A stretch of DNA of 64,000 nt, taken from NCBI GenBank assembly GCA_029261715.1, contig JAJDAT010000020.1, positions 1 through 64,000 on the forward strand, in the 5' to 3' direction. The position numbers and the translations under genes were made by a program. Positions 35,095 to 44,872 of the stretch are shown one piece after another (positions within the stretch are counted from its first letter, which is position 1; each line of letters opens with the position of its first letter). The DNA is from Nitrospinia bacterium (GTDB lineage Bacteria; Nitrospinota; Nitrospinia; Nitrospinales; JAJDAT01). The notes under the pieces are model-generated. The model worked only from the letters and a program-made list of their open reading frames with translations. It did no database searches and was not told where the DNA came from.

Positions 35095-36927
35095 TTAGGT
35101 CTTAATTTTCACAGCTTCTAATATGTTTTTGGCTAAAGATTCAGTTATTCCGGGTAACTTTGATAATTCATCAAGCGACGTGTTTCTTATATTTTCTAGA
35201 CTTCCAAAACTTTTTAACAAAGCTAACCTACGTTTTTTTCCTATTCCAGGAATAGATTCAAGAGGAGAGCTTAACGTTTTTGATCCTCTCAATTTTCTGT
35301 GGTAGGTGATGGCGAATCTGTGAGATTCATCGCGAACTCTTTGCAGAAGCAACCGAGCGGGCGAATGTTCTTTAAAAAATATTGTTTCTTTTCTTTGAGA
35401 TGAAAAAACTTCATCGGTTCTTAAATCGTTTCGTTTTTTCCCTTTAGCGATGCACGCTAAGTCGACTTTATCTTCTAAGCTTAAGTCGCGCAATACTTGT
35501 AATCCAGTATTTAAATGTCCCTTACCGCCGTCTATTAAAATTAAGTCTGGAAAAGGTTTCTCTTCTGCTATTAAACGGCCATATCTTCTAATCAAAACTT
35601 CGCGTAGCATTGCGTAATCGTCAATTCCTTTTACATCTTTAATTTTAAATCTACGATAGTTTGCTTTGTCGGCTTTTCCGTCGTTAAAGCAAACCATAGA
35701 ACCTACTGCATACGCCCCAGAAATATTTGAAATATCAAAACCTTCGATAATTTGCGGTAAACTTTTTAAAGAGAGTTGAGCTTGAAGTTCTTCAAGCATT
35801 AAAACGCGGGAGTCATCGTCATCTAGCTCGTTTTTTAGAGCTAATTTAGCGTTTGAAGCGGCCATCACGACTAAGTTTCGTTTTTTTCCTATTGTAGGGG
35901 ATTCTAAAATAACTCGGTTTCCTTTTTTTTCAGATAACCAATCGCTTAATAAACTCTGGTCTTCGACAGGATGAGGCAGAAGGATTTCTCTGGGGAGTAT
36001 CGGTTCGTCGGCGTAATATTGTTTCAGGAATGAAGTTAATAATTCATTATCTTCAAATTCACTTTGGCTTTTTAAACGTACATTTTTTTCTCCGATTAGT
36101 TTGCCGTCTCTAATAATTAATACCTGAACAAGTGCGGAGTCGCCTTCTCGGTAATATGCAATTGCATCATGGTTTTCTTGAGATGTAGAAACAACTTTTT
36201 GTTTGTCAAATATGGTTTTAACAGCGGCAATTTTATCTCTGTATACAGCGGCTTTTTCATATTCTGTTGTTTCGGAAGCGGAAAGCATTTTTGTTTTTAA
36301 GCTTTCCATTAGTTCTCCATTTTTTCCTTTAAGAAATAATTGAACATCCTTAACAATTTTAGAATAATCTTCTGGAGATACTTTTGCCGAACAAGGTGCA
36401 AGGCAACGACCAATTTGGTAATTTAAACAAGGACGGCGTTTTTCTGTTCCATCTAAATCGTCTTTGCTTTGTCTTAGAGGAAAAATTTTATAAATTAATC
36501 TAATAGTTTCACGCACTTCTTTGACCATGGTGTATGGACCAAAATATGCGGAAGAATCTTTTTTGATTTTTCGAACTATTTCCAATCGCGGATAAGTTTC
36601 TCCTAATGTTAAGCGTATATATGGGTAGTGTTTATCGTCTTTTAATAGGACGTTGTAACGTGGTTGATATTTTTTAACAAAATTACTTTCTAAGATCAGA
36701 GCTTCGCGTTCGGATTCGGTTGTTAGTATTTTAATATCTTTAATTTTTGCAATCATTGCCCTGGATCGGGGCATAAGATTACGTGAATCTTGAAAGTATG
36801 AACGAACTCGAGAAAATAAGGATTTTGCCTTTCCTATGTAAAGGACTTCTCCCTTTCCGTCCTTCATCATATAAATGCCGGGAAGTTTAGGGAGCGTATC
36901 AAGAATTTCGTTGATGCGTTCCGCCAT
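35095..36927 (-). CDS. uvrC: Excinuclease ABC subunit C
   Basis: 610 residues. The N-terminal GIY-YIG nuclease has LPGIYMM and VLYIGKAKSL, which makes the 3' incision. A UVR motif (TEYEKAAVYRDKIAAVK, near 220) binds UvrB. The RNase H-like C-terminal nuclease has GFDISNISG and LILIDGGKGHL. A pair of helix-hairpin-helix motifs (SIPGIGKKRRLALL, LPGITESLAKNIL) bind DNA. A cysteine trio (RPCLNYQIGRCLAPC) near 145-160 fits the Fe-S cluster reported for UvrC. All parts of nucleotide excision repair incision are intact. Confidence 0.95.
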   Translation of the reverse strand: MAERINEILDTLPKLPGIYMMKDGKGEVLYIGKAKSLFSRVRSYFQDSRNLMPRSRAMIAKIKDIKILTTESEREALILESNFVKKYQPRYNVLLKDDKHYPYIRLTLGETYPRLEIVRKIKKDSSAYFGPYTMVKEVRETIRLIYKIFPLRQSKDDLDGTEKRRPCLNYQIGRCLAPCSAKVSPEDYSKIVKDVQLFLKGKNGELMESLKTKMLSASETTEYEKAAVYRDKIAAVKTIFDKQKVVSTSQENHDAIAYYREGDSALVQVLIIRDGKLIGEKNVRLKSQSEFEDNELLTSFLKQYYADEPILPREILLPHPVEDQSLLSDWLSEKKGNRVILESPTIGKKRNLVVMAASNAKLALKNELDDDDSRVLMLEELQAQLSLKSLPQIIEGFDISNISGAYAVGSMVCFNDGKADKANYRRFKIKDVKGIDDYAMLREVLIRRYGRLIAEEKPFPDLILIDGGKGHLNTGLQVLRDLSLEDKVDLACIAKGKKRNDLRTDEVFSSQRKETIFFKEHSPARLLLQRVRDESHRFAITYHRKLRGSKTLSSPLESIPGIGKKRRLALLKSFGSLENIRNTSLDELSKLPGITESLAKNILEAVKIKT

Positions 36928-37093
36928 GGCTTTGTACTTTCCCTCAAAATAAAATTTTATGAATACGTCAAAAAAATTATGGTTAATTTTTTTGGAGCAT
37001 TTTATTGGTTGATATAAAAAAGAATTCTTTAATCGTATTTAGGTTTCTAAGTTGTTAGAACATATTTTTTTGATTAAATTCCTATTAGTCATT

Positions 37094-37411
37094 TTAAGAG
37101 AATGATTTTTTGGGACTCCAGCCTTTGTATCTCATGCAGCCTAAAAACGGCGCATGTTCGCCTCGAAATCCGTATTCTCTTCCTTGAATAATGCTACTGT
37201 ATTTTTCTTTTTCTTCTAGACACATTTCTAGATTTTTTTCAAAAACTTCTTCAGACTTAGATCCATCAACGCTTTTAAAGCTAGAATAATTCCAACTTGG
37301 TCCGCATCCTGAAAAAAAGATTAAAAAAATAAATAAAAACGAAATTTTCTTAAAGTTAATAAGTTTGTAGAAATGAGATGAAATGTTTTTCGAGTTTTTT
37401 TGAAGATGCAT
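37094..37411 (-). CDS. Small lipoprotein of unknown function
   Basis: 105 residues. After a basic N-terminus, a hydrophobic stretch ends in the lipobox FFSGC (Cys36), giving a mature peptide of about 70 residues. The mature part has two further cysteines (MCLEEKEKY and FLGCMRYKGW) that could form a disulphide; the pattern CMRxKGW near the end recurs in small secreted lipoproteins. No named family. Upstream is a 441-bp gap shared with cheA. Confidence 0.6.
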   Translation of the reverse strand: MHLQKNSKNISSHFYKLINFKKISFLFIFLIFFSGCGPSWNYSSFKSVDGSKSEEVFEKNLEMCLEEKEKYSSIIQGREYGFRGEHAPFLGCMRYKGWSPKKSFS

Positions 37412-37852
37412 CCTTTTTACCGATTAAAGTTCGTGAAAAATTATTGAATATTATAATCTAAATTAAGCTTTATGGGCCTTCTGCATTAAATAATAGGTGA
37501 TCAAGATTAAAGATTTGGTAAAGGCGAGTCCAATTAAATTTGTGATATTCCTTCTAGAGCAATTTTCACAAAATTTATAGGATTATTGTTTTAGATAATT
37601 TATTTTGAAAATTGAAGATTTAGAAATAAGTAATTATTACCTTCTATTTGGAAATTTTATTGAGTTTCTTTGTATTGAAGACCTAATTTGCTCGTATATA
37701 AGCTCTAAATAATGATTTTTGTCTATTTTTAATGGATTCTAATTCTTAAAAAGTAGTGAAAATTATATTTTCGAAGTATTTAAACAAATTTAAGAAACTA
37801 TTCCTTCCTTTTCTCATCTCGCTTATAATACTGAGGAAATGGAGGTTAATTA
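37412..37852 (+). promoter_or_regulatory. 441-bp intergenic region upstream of the CheA hybrid
   Basis: TTGAAG (37675-37680), 16 bp, TATAAG (37697-37702) is a fair promoter reading towards cheA. A second TATAAT at 37824-37829 lies only 12 bp before the ribosome-binding site and has no good -35, so it is less likely. GGAGG at 37841-37845 is a strong site eight bases before the GTG start of cheA. The rest is AT-rich with no other structure. Confidence 0.4.
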
Positions 37853-40177
37853 GTGGCATTTGACAAAGCAAAATACGCCAAGAAGTTTGCATCGGGCGAG
37901 GCAAAAGACCATATAATTGGTTTAAGTCAGGGCATTTTAGATTTAGAAAAAAATCCCTCGCATCCGGATACTCTGAAGCAAATTTTTCGTATTGCCCATA
38001 CCTTGAAGGGCTCTTCAAAGATGTTTGGTTTGACAGAGATGAGCGAATTAGCTCATCTTTTAGAGGATGCCTTAGAAGCTTTTTCGGATAAACGTGTTGT
38101 TCCTTCCAAACCTGTTTTTAATTTATTTTTACAATCAGTTGATTTTCTAACAGATCTTTCTGAGGTTGCGGCAAAAGGAGAGGTTTTTCAAGGTGAGTTA
38201 GAGCCTTTATTTAAACGTTTAGAGGATGTAGCAAAAGGTAAGCTGGAAGACCCTTCTGCCCATGCGCCTGATGTAAAAACCCCTGAAGTCGAATCTCAAG
38301 CTGAAGATTCTGAAGTTACTATTGAAAATGATGAGAAGCCGGAACCTCTTCCTGTCGTTCAAAAAATAGAAAAAATTGAAGAACCTCCAAAAGTATCTCC
38401 ACCCCCGGAAGTTACTGAGGTTGCTAAAAAACCTGGAGAAACTTCCAATTCCCGACTGAAAGAAAATGAGACCATTAGAATTCCCGCTAAAAAACTTGAT
38501 GTAGCTATTAAGCTTATGGGCGAGGTTTTATCTAACCAAGGTCAAATGAAACAGGATTTAGAATTACTTGAGGAATTGGAAACTCCAAATAGAAAACAAA
38601 AAGAGGTTATTTCTAAATTACAAAACCTTAACAATGGCATAGATCCGCAATTTAAAGCGGATATCTTGACTATTTTGCGAGAGTATCGGAGTAAAACCAG
38701 AAGTTTTATGGAGCGAGCAAGAGATAATCTCAGTGTTCAAGGTTTGTTGACTGACGATTTAAGAGATTATGTTTTAAGAATGAGAATGCTTCCCATTTCA
38801 ACGGTTTTTGATAGTCTTCCTAGGCTAGTGCGAGATATTTCTCATTCTTTGGATAAAGAAATTGAATTAGTTCTAAAAGGGGGAGAAACCGAGCTTGATA
38901 ATAAAATTATCGAGCAAATTGGTCCTTCTCTTGTTCATTTGATCCGTAATAGCCTTGATCATGGTATTGAATCTCCAGAAGAAAGAGTTCGAACAGGTAA
39001 GTCTGTTAAAGGGACCATAACAATCGAAGCTCGTTACGAAGGTGGAAATGTTGTGGTTGAAATTGAAGACGATGGTCGCGGTATTCAAGTTGAAAAAATA
39101 AAGGAAAAAGCCCTTAAGCAAAAAATAATGGATAAAGAAACTTTGCTTAGTATTTCGCGGTCCGAAATAGTTGATTTGATTTTTACTCCTAATTTTAGCA
39201 CCAGTTCTTTCATTACTGATGTCTCTGGAAGAGGTGTTGGAATGGACGTTGTTAAAGAAAATATTGTTGAAAGGTTTAATGGCTCGATAGCTATTGAAAC
39301 TTCCGAGGGAAAGGGAACTCGATTCATAGTTAAATTACCATTAACGCTAGCTATAGTGAGAGCTTTGGTGTTTTCTGGGTTTTCGGGTTTAAAGTTAGCC
39401 GTTCCTGTTTCTTCAATAGATGAAATTATTCGATTACCTCAAGAGCAGATTTTAGAAGTTGTTAATAAGAGAGCGGTTCGATTACGAGAACAACTCATTC
39501 CGATTTATTATTTGGAAAATTTTATTGGGCTTCCTGAAACAGAAGCTTCAGCCTCTTCTGAACCTGTAGTGCTTATTCTTTCTATGGGAAACGATAAGTT
39601 AGGATTAATGGTTGAGTCGATAGTTACGGAAGAGGATTTAGAAACTAAAACGTTACCAATCCACTTACGCAGCGTTGATTTTATAGCTGGAGCGGCAGCC
39701 ATTGGCAGAGATGACATAATTTCTCTTATCCACGTTCCAACTTTATTTGAACTACGAAAAGAAATTAAATACGGAAAATCTGGCGGTAAAGAAGACGCTG
39801 AATTGAAAAAAGACCTCCATATTTTAGTAGTAGACGATTCTCCTAGTACTCGAGAGATTGAAAAAAGTATTCTGGAATCATATGGATACAGAGTAGACGT
39901 TGCTTCTGATGGAATGGAAGGTTTGGAAAAAGCAAAAAACTTTCAATATAATTTGGTTGTTACTGATATTGAGATGCCAAAACTGGATGGTTTTTCATTA
40001 ACAGAAGCGCTAAGAAAAGAAGAGAAGCATTTTTTTACTCCCATAATTATTGTAAGTTCGAGAGATAGAGAGGAAGACAAAAAAAAGGGGATGCAAGTTG
40101 GCGCAGACGCATATATTATAAAAGGCGACTTTGAACAGTCTAATCTCTTGAGCACCATTAGAAGTCTTATAAAATAA
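37853..40177 (+). CDS. CheA-type histidine kinase with C-terminal receiver
   Basis: 774 residues, GTG start after GGAGG. The HPt domain carries the phospho-histidine at H49 (IAHTLKGSSKMFGL). A proline/glutamate-rich linker spans 140-205. Dimerisation and kinase domains follow, with NSLDHGIE (N box), DDGRGI (G1) and GRGVGMDVV (G2). Then come a CheW-like domain (LAVPVSSIDEIIRLP) and a receiver (650-774) with VVDDSP, VVTDIEMPKLDG, IVSS and IKG. CheA-receiver fusions occur in FrzE-like systems that control motility or development. No CheW, receptor, CheR or CheB gene is nearby; it pairs instead with the regulator 24 bp downstream. Confidence 0.9.
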   Translation: MAFDKAKYAKKFASGEAKDHIIGLSQGILDLEKNPSHPDTLKQIFRIAHTLKGSSKMFGLTEMSELAHLLEDALEAFSDKRVVPSKPVFNLFLQSVDFLTDLSEVAAKGEVFQGELEPLFKRLEDVAKGKLEDPSAHAPDVKTPEVESQAEDSEVTIENDEKPEPLPVVQKIEKIEEPPKVSPPPEVTEVAKKPGETSNSRLKENETIRIPAKKLDVAIKLMGEVLSNQGQMKQDLELLEELETPNRKQKEVISKLQNLNNGIDPQFKADILTILREYRSKTRSFMERARDNLSVQGLLTDDLRDYVLRMRMLPISTVFDSLPRLVRDISHSLDKEIELVLKGGETELDNKIIEQIGPSLVHLIRNSLDHGIESPEERVRTGKSVKGTITIEARYEGGNVVVEIEDDGRGIQVEKIKEKALKQKIMDKETLLSISRSEIVDLIFTPNFSTSSFITDVSGRGVGMDVVKENIVERFNGSIAIETSEGKGTRFIVKLPLTLAIVRALVFSGFSGLKLAVPVSSIDEIIRLPQEQILEVVNKRAVRLREQLIPIYYLENFIGLPETEASASSEPVVLILSMGNDKLGLMVESIVTEEDLETKTLPIHLRSVDFIAGAAAIGRDDIISLIHVPTLFELRKEIKYGKSGGKEDAELKKDLHILVVDDSPSTREIEKSILESYGYRVDVASDGMEGLEKAKNFQYNLVVTDIEMPKLDGFSLTEALRKEEKHFFTPIIIVSSRDREEDKKKGMQVGADAYIIKGDFEQSNLLSTIRSLIK

Positions 40178-40200
40178 ACTTTTCTTAAAAAATATTATTT

Positions 40201-42165
40201 ATGAAAAAAAGTAAATTGTTAATTGTCGACGATGAGTTCGGTATTCGTGAGATGTTATCCGATATTATGGTTGCAGGAGATTTTGAAGTTGAAACAGCTG
40301 AAAATGGAGCGAATGCTCTTGAAAAACTGGTTGAACATCCTGACATAGATCTCATTGTGTCTGATATGGATATGCCAAAGATGACAGGCGTTGAAATGAT
40401 TCAACATATTAGAGCCGCTGGAAATAATATTCCTGTCGTCATTCTTACCGCCAACAGTCAAATTCAAATTGCGTTAAATGCTTTAGAGCAAGGCGCAAGC
40501 GACTATTTGTTAAAAGATGAAAATATAGAAGATACTTTGATAATTGCGGTAAATAAAGTGTTGGATAAAATAAGGATTGTCCAACAAAATCAAAAATTAA
40601 TGGAGGACATTACCGCAGTAAATGAAGAGTTGGAAAAGATTGTAAAAAATATGACCGAAATCGGGACCGCTCTTTCAGCGGAAAGAAATCGGAGCGCGTT
40701 ATTAGAACTTGTCATTTCTCATGTTAGACAGTTAACTAAAGCCGATGCGGGAACTCTTTATATTTTTGAATCGAAGCGCCTTCATTTCCAAATAGTACAA
40801 AACGGTAGTTTGGGAATTACTATGGGAGGAGTATCGGGGAAGCCTATTACATTTCCTCCAGTAGAACTAACGGAATCTAATGTGTCTGCTTATGCTGCAA
40901 TTAAAGGCGTTCCTATTAATATTCCTGATGTTTATAATTCGGACTTATTTGATTTTACAGGTCCCAAAAAATTTGACGCTTCAACAGGGTATAGGTCTAA
41001 GTCTATGCTTGTTGTACCAATGAAAAACCACGAAGATGAAGTGGTAGGAGTTTTACAACTCTTAAATTCTATAGATTCAATAACTGGCGAAATTGTTCCT
41101 TTCTCAGATGCGACTCAAGAATTAGCCGTTTCAGTGGCTTCACAGGCGGCTGTTGCGATCTCAAACATGAATTTGGTAAAAAGCCTTGAAGGTTTATTTG
41201 AGGCGTTTGTTGATGTTATGGCTACAGCTATTGATGAGAAATCTCCGGTAACAGGGGGACATATTCGACGTGTCGCCCAAATGACTATGGAAATGGCGGT
41301 GGTAATCAACGAGCAAAAAGAAGGTAAATTTAAAGATAATTACTTTAATGAAGAGCAGATGTATGAACTAAAGCTTGCAGGTTATATGCACGATTTAGGT
41401 AAAGTCACGACACCAGTTGAAATAGTGGAAAAGGGAAAAAAGCTTGAGGCCATTTTTGATCGTATTCAGTTTGTTGATTTAAGATTAGCGCACGTAATTC
41501 AAGGGTTGAAATTAGAGGCTCTTAAAAAAGAATATGAATTGGTAGCCAAAAACGCATCGGATGACGTTATACAAGCTTTAAAAAGTGAAATGGAAAACAA
41601 AATAAATGAGTTTACTGAAATTCGGAGTTTTATAAATAAATGTAACGAGCCGGGAGAATTTTTAGAAGATGAGAAAGTTGAACGGTTACAAGAAGTTGCC
41701 AAAATAACCTATGTTGATGAAGATGGTAATGAACAAAATCTGTTAACCGAAAATGAGCTTTTAAATTTATCTATAAGGAGAGGAAGTATCACTGAGGCAG
41801 AAAGAAAACAAATGCAAAACCATGCCGCTGTGACTATAAAAATGTTAAATCAAATTCCTTTTACTAATAAATTATCGCGAATTCCTAACTTTGCTGGAGC
41901 CCATCATGAATGTATAAATGGAAAAGGTTATCCGCTAGGGTTAAAAGGAGATGAAATTCCTTTTGAAGGAAGGTTAATGGCCGTTACAGATATTGCCGAG
42001 GCTTTGACAGCGGCAGATAGACCTTACAAAAAAGCAATGCCTCTTGCTGTTGTTAATAAGATTTTGCGATCCATGGCTGAAAATAATGAATTAGATAAAG
42101 ATATGGTGGAATTGTTTATTGGTGAAAATGTGTATGGTCGATATAAAGAAAAATATGAAAATTAG
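40201..42165 (+). CDS. Response regulator with GAF and split HD-GYP domains
   Basis: 654 residues. The receiver (1-125) is intact (LIVDDE, VSDMDMPKMTG, ILTAN, LLKDE). A short coiled coil leads to a GAF domain (about 155-325; LTKADAGTLYIF, YRSKSMLVVPMK). The HD-GYP domain has HDLGKV near 398 and HHECINGKGYPLGLKGDEIP near 567. These are about 165 residues apart rather than about 60, so roughly 100 extra residues, mostly helical and charged, are inserted inside the phosphodiesterase. It would convert CheA signalling into c-di-GMP hydrolysis, if active. Coupled to the CheA gene. Confidence 0.85.
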   Translation: MKKSKLLIVDDEFGIREMLSDIMVAGDFEVETAENGANALEKLVEHPDIDLIVSDMDMPKMTGVEMIQHIRAAGNNIPVVILTANSQIQIALNALEQGASDYLLKDENIEDTLIIAVNKVLDKIRIVQQNQKLMEDITAVNEELEKIVKNMTEIGTALSAERNRSALLELVISHVRQLTKADAGTLYIFESKRLHFQIVQNGSLGITMGGVSGKPITFPPVELTESNVSAYAAIKGVPINIPDVYNSDLFDFTGPKKFDASTGYRSKSMLVVPMKNHEDEVVGVLQLLNSIDSITGEIVPFSDATQELAVSVASQAAVAISNMNLVKSLEGLFEAFVDVMATAIDEKSPVTGGHIRRVAQMTMEMAVVINEQKEGKFKDNYFNEEQMYELKLAGYMHDLGKVTTPVEIVEKGKKLEAIFDRIQFVDLRLAHVIQGLKLEALKKEYELVAKNASDDVIQALKSEMENKINEFTEIRSFINKCNEPGEFLEDEKVERLQEVAKITYVDEDGNEQNLLTENELLNLSIRRGSITEAERKQMQNHAAVTIKMLNQIPFTNKLSRIPNFAGAHHECINGKGYPLGLKGDEIPFEGRLMAVTDIAEALTAADRPYKKAMPLAVVNKILRSMAENNELDKDMVELFIGENVYGRYKEKYEN

Positions 42166-42277
42166 AAATTAAATTTGTTGACCAAATATGCTTTTTAAAC
42201 ATTTTTTGATTTGAAAAATATATAAAATACCCTCCTCTTTTTTTAACCAATAAGACTTTTCTCTCATAGGTTAAATT

Positions 42278-43120
42278 ATGGCATTAATTCCTCCTCATTT
42301 TTTTGACTGCGTCATAGCCATTGGGATTCGTGAGAGTAACGATCATATTAAATGGATCGGCACCGGTTCTTTAATTGGAAGACTATTCCGTAAAGTTTCT
42401 GAAGATAAGAACGAATACCATATTTATATAGTAACTAATCAGCATGTATTAAAGAATCATAAGACAGCTGTTGTTAGATTCAATCCGATGGGATCAGAAT
42501 CGGCTAAGGATTTTGATATCCCTTTATTTGATTCTAAAGGAATTCCTTATTGGTATCCTCATCCTAAAGCAGATTTAGCGGCGATAGGAATTGACGCTGA
42601 CTTTCTTAAGAATGAGAAGATCTCTTACAGTTTTTTTAAGTCGGATTTCCATAGCATGGTTTTATCGGAAATGTCTCAATGCGGAGTTTCCGAAGGAGAT
42701 TTTATTTATGTTTTAGGTTTTCCAATGGGGATTGTCGACCTTGATCGTCAATACGTAATCGCAAGATCTGGAATAATTGCTAGACTACGAGATGCGCAGG
42801 AAAAGCGTGGGTTGGAATATTTAATAGACGCTTCTGTGTTTCCTGGGAATAGTGGTGGCCCTGTTATTTATAAACCGGAGATTATTAGCGTTGAAGGCAC
42901 ACAATCGGTTGCAAAACCTTCGTTGATTGGTATTGTTTCAGGATACTTATCATTTAAAGATAACGCAGTTAGCCAGCAAACTGGAAAAACTAGAGTTGTT
43001 TTTGAAGAAAACTCCGGTTTGGCAACGGTTATACCGGTGGATTACGTATTGGAAACTATTGATTTATGTTTTCAAGCTAGAAATGGTAAAGACTTTACTA
43101 GTTCTCTTAGATTGCCATAG
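42278..43120 (+). CDS. Cytoplasmic trypsin-like serine protease
   Basis: 280 residues, no signal peptide. The trypsin-fold triad is visible: His in VTNQHVLKN, Asp in HPKADLAAIGID and Ser in VFPGNSGGPVI. No PDZ domain follows, unlike DegP/HtrA. Such stand-alone S1 proteases are sometimes found with effector or defence genes, but the neighbours here are unrelated. It is monocistronic and ends 9 bp before a convergent gene. Confidence 0.8.
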   Translation: MALIPPHFFDCVIAIGIRESNDHIKWIGTGSLIGRLFRKVSEDKNEYHIYIVTNQHVLKNHKTAVVRFNPMGSESAKDFDIPLFDSKGIPYWYPHPKADLAAIGIDADFLKNEKISYSFFKSDFHSMVLSEMSQCGVSEGDFIYVLGFPMGIVDLDRQYVIARSGIIARLRDAQEKRGLEYLIDASVFPGNSGGPVIYKPEIISVEGTQSVAKPSLIGIVSGYLSFKDNAVSQQTGKTRVVFEENSGLATVIPVDYVLETIDLCFQARNGKDFTSSLRLP

Positions 43121-43129
43121 AATAAATGA

Positions 43130-44005
43130 CTAGGACGAATAAGAATCTGCAATTTTTTTTACGGATGATAAATAAGAACTACCAAACAAATTAAGATGGT
43201 TTAGCAAATGATAAAGATTAAACAAATCTCGTCTTTCATTATATCCAGGATTTAAAGGAAAAGCTTCAAAGTAAGAATCAAAAAATGATTTTGGTGGGCT
43301 CCCAAAAAGTTCCATCATTGCTAAATCTGCTTCTCTAAATCCAAAATAGACTGCAGGATCAAAAAGACATGGTTCTCCATTAGGTCCTCCAAAATAGTTT
43401 CCAGACCACAAGTCTCCATGTAACAATGCTGGCTTCTCATTTTCTAGATAAAGCCAATCGCCCAGCTTTTTTTTTATCTTATCTATTTTATGATCAAGGT
43501 CTATTGGAAGAAGTCCATTTTTGCGGGCAAGGTTTTGTTGAAACCCAATACGATGATCTCTGAAGAAAATGATGCCGCTAGATTCTTGAGTATTGATTTG
43601 AAGAGTTTTACCTATAAAGTTATCGTGATCTAAACCAAAAAATTCATTCGAAACGCTATGGAGAGCGGCAAGTTTTTTTCCTAGGCTGGAGAAATAGTTT
43701 GTTTGAGTTTCTTCTAAAAATTCTAACAAGATGAATTTTGGGTTTTTTTCGGGGCTGAAGCCTAATACTTTAGGGATTCTTGGTCCTGCCGCTGCTGAGC
43801 GCAGTATTTCAAGCCCTTGAGCTTCCTTGTTGAAGAAACCCAAGGGAGGAGAAGAATTGCTTTTTACAAAAACTTTTTCTTGATTTGATAATTGAAGAAT
43901 TTGAGCTTCATTAATTGAACCGCCGCTACAATGAGTGGATTTTTCAATTGAAATTTTTGTTCCATAAACTTTGGATAAAACTTCAAAAATTTGTAGTTTC
44001 ATCAA
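43130..44005 (-). CDS. Fructosamine-kinase-family protein (likely ribulosamine kinase)
   Basis: 291 residues. The aminoglycoside-kinase-like fold is marked by LLHGDLWSGNYF (catalytic Asp and Asn) and CLFDPAVYFGFREADLAMMELFG (Mg-binding Asp and the ADLAM motif typical of fructosamine kinases). Bacterial members phosphorylate protein-bound ribulosamines or erythrulosamines so that the sugar falls off. The upstream gene, overlapping by 4 bp, is a low-molecular-weight phosphatase; homologues of that family dephosphorylate ribulosamine 5-phosphate, making a plausible two-step protein-deglycation operon. Confidence 0.85.
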   Translation of the reverse strand: MMKLQIFEVLSKVYGTKISIEKSTHCSGGSINEAQILQLSNQEKVFVKSNSSPPLGFFNKEAQGLEILRSAAAGPRIPKVLGFSPEKNPKFILLEFLEETQTNYFSSLGKKLAALHSVSNEFFGLDHDNFIGKTLQINTQESSGIIFFRDHRIGFQQNLARKNGLLPIDLDHKIDKIKKKLGDWLYLENEKPALLHGDLWSGNYFGGPNGEPCLFDPAVYFGFREADLAMMELFGSPPKSFFDSYFEAFPLNPGYNERRDLFNLYHLLNHLNLFGSSYLSSVKKIADSYSS

Positions 44006-44505
44006 GTATTTAGATAATTAGTTTTTATAAATTCAAGAATTTTAGGGGACGTTCGGTGAACAATGTTGAAAACATTATCGAAGCCTTCGTCTCCGCCGTA
44101 ATATGGGTCTGGCACGTCTAAGGGTTTTGCAGAAAGGTTTTCTGGATCAAAAGACCGAAATAATCGTAGTTTTTTTTCTGCTATAGAAGGGGGGCAAAGC
44201 GCTGATAGATCCATTAAATTTGCTTGATCCATAGCAATTACTAAATCGAATCTATCAAAATCCTCTGGTTGAAATTGACGGGCTCGTGAATTCATAGTAA
44301 CGCCATTTTTACCTGCTGTTGTTTGCATTCTTTTGTCAGGTGGTTTTCCCACGTGCCAATTTCCTGTTCCGGCAGATTCGATGTGAACCAAATCCTGGAA
44401 GTTTTCTTTTGTCATTAAAGTTTCAAAAACACCTTGGGCAAGAGGTGATCTGCAAATATTCCCAAGGCATACAAAACAGATTTTTACTGAATTAATCGAA
44501 GACAT
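44002..44505 (-). CDS. Low-molecular-weight protein-tyrosine-phosphatase-family protein
   Basis: 167 residues. The P-loop CLGNICRS (Cys13, Arg19) and the general acid loop VPDPYYGGDEGFDNVF are intact. Family members act on tyrosine phosphate or, in several organisms, on protein-bound sugar phosphates. The 4-bp overlap with the fructosamine-kinase-like gene favours the second role here. No capsule or tyrosine-kinase gene is nearby, which weakens a Wzb-type role. Confidence 0.85.
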   Translation of the reverse strand: MSSINSVKICFVCLGNICRSPLAQGVFETLMTKENFQDLVHIESAGTGNWHVGKPPDKRMQTTAGKNGVTMNSRARQFQPEDFDRFDLVIAMDQANLMDLSALCPPSIAEKKLRLFRSFDPENLSAKPLDVPDPYYGGDEGFDNVFNIVHRTSPKILEFIKTNYLNT

Positions 44506-44872
44506 AGTATGTAATTTGCAAACTGAATAAGATAAAAAGTTTTAACCTTATGGAGTTTGATTCTTTCACTTATAAAAAAGGACTTTTAAGGTTAGTTCCT
44601 TCGTTGATTTCAACAACTTTTCCGTTTAATATGGCTTTTCGCCAAATTTAGGAAATATATTAGAGCGTTATTTTATCTTGTTTGATTATAGCTCGCAATC
44701 CATTATAGAGAATTTCTAAGAAGTTATTGGAAGAGGCTTTTTGTTTAATCAGTAGTTTATATCCTAAAGTAAACCTCTTATAAAGTTATCAAGTTAGGAC
44801 CCTCTTGAATTTAAGAGGTAGTTTTTAATAGATCTAAGTTTTATTCATTAATTCAAACTAGGAGGTCGGGCT
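44506..44872 (+). promoter_or_regulatory. 367-bp gap upstream of purB with an attenuator-like hairpin
   Basis: CCTCTT (44801-44806), loop GAATTT, AAGAGG (44813-44818), followed by TAGTTTTTA, lies about 55 bp before purB. It could be a weak intrinsic terminator or leader hairpin. TATAAA at 44779-44784 could be a -10 but has no good -35. I looked for a purine riboswitch core and found none. AGGAGG (44860-44865) is the ribosome-binding site of purB. Confidence 0.4.

Noticed and set aside
44506-44872. Purine riboswitch upstream of purB
   Set aside because: No conserved purine aptamer core or paired arms; only a weak hairpin close to the gene.
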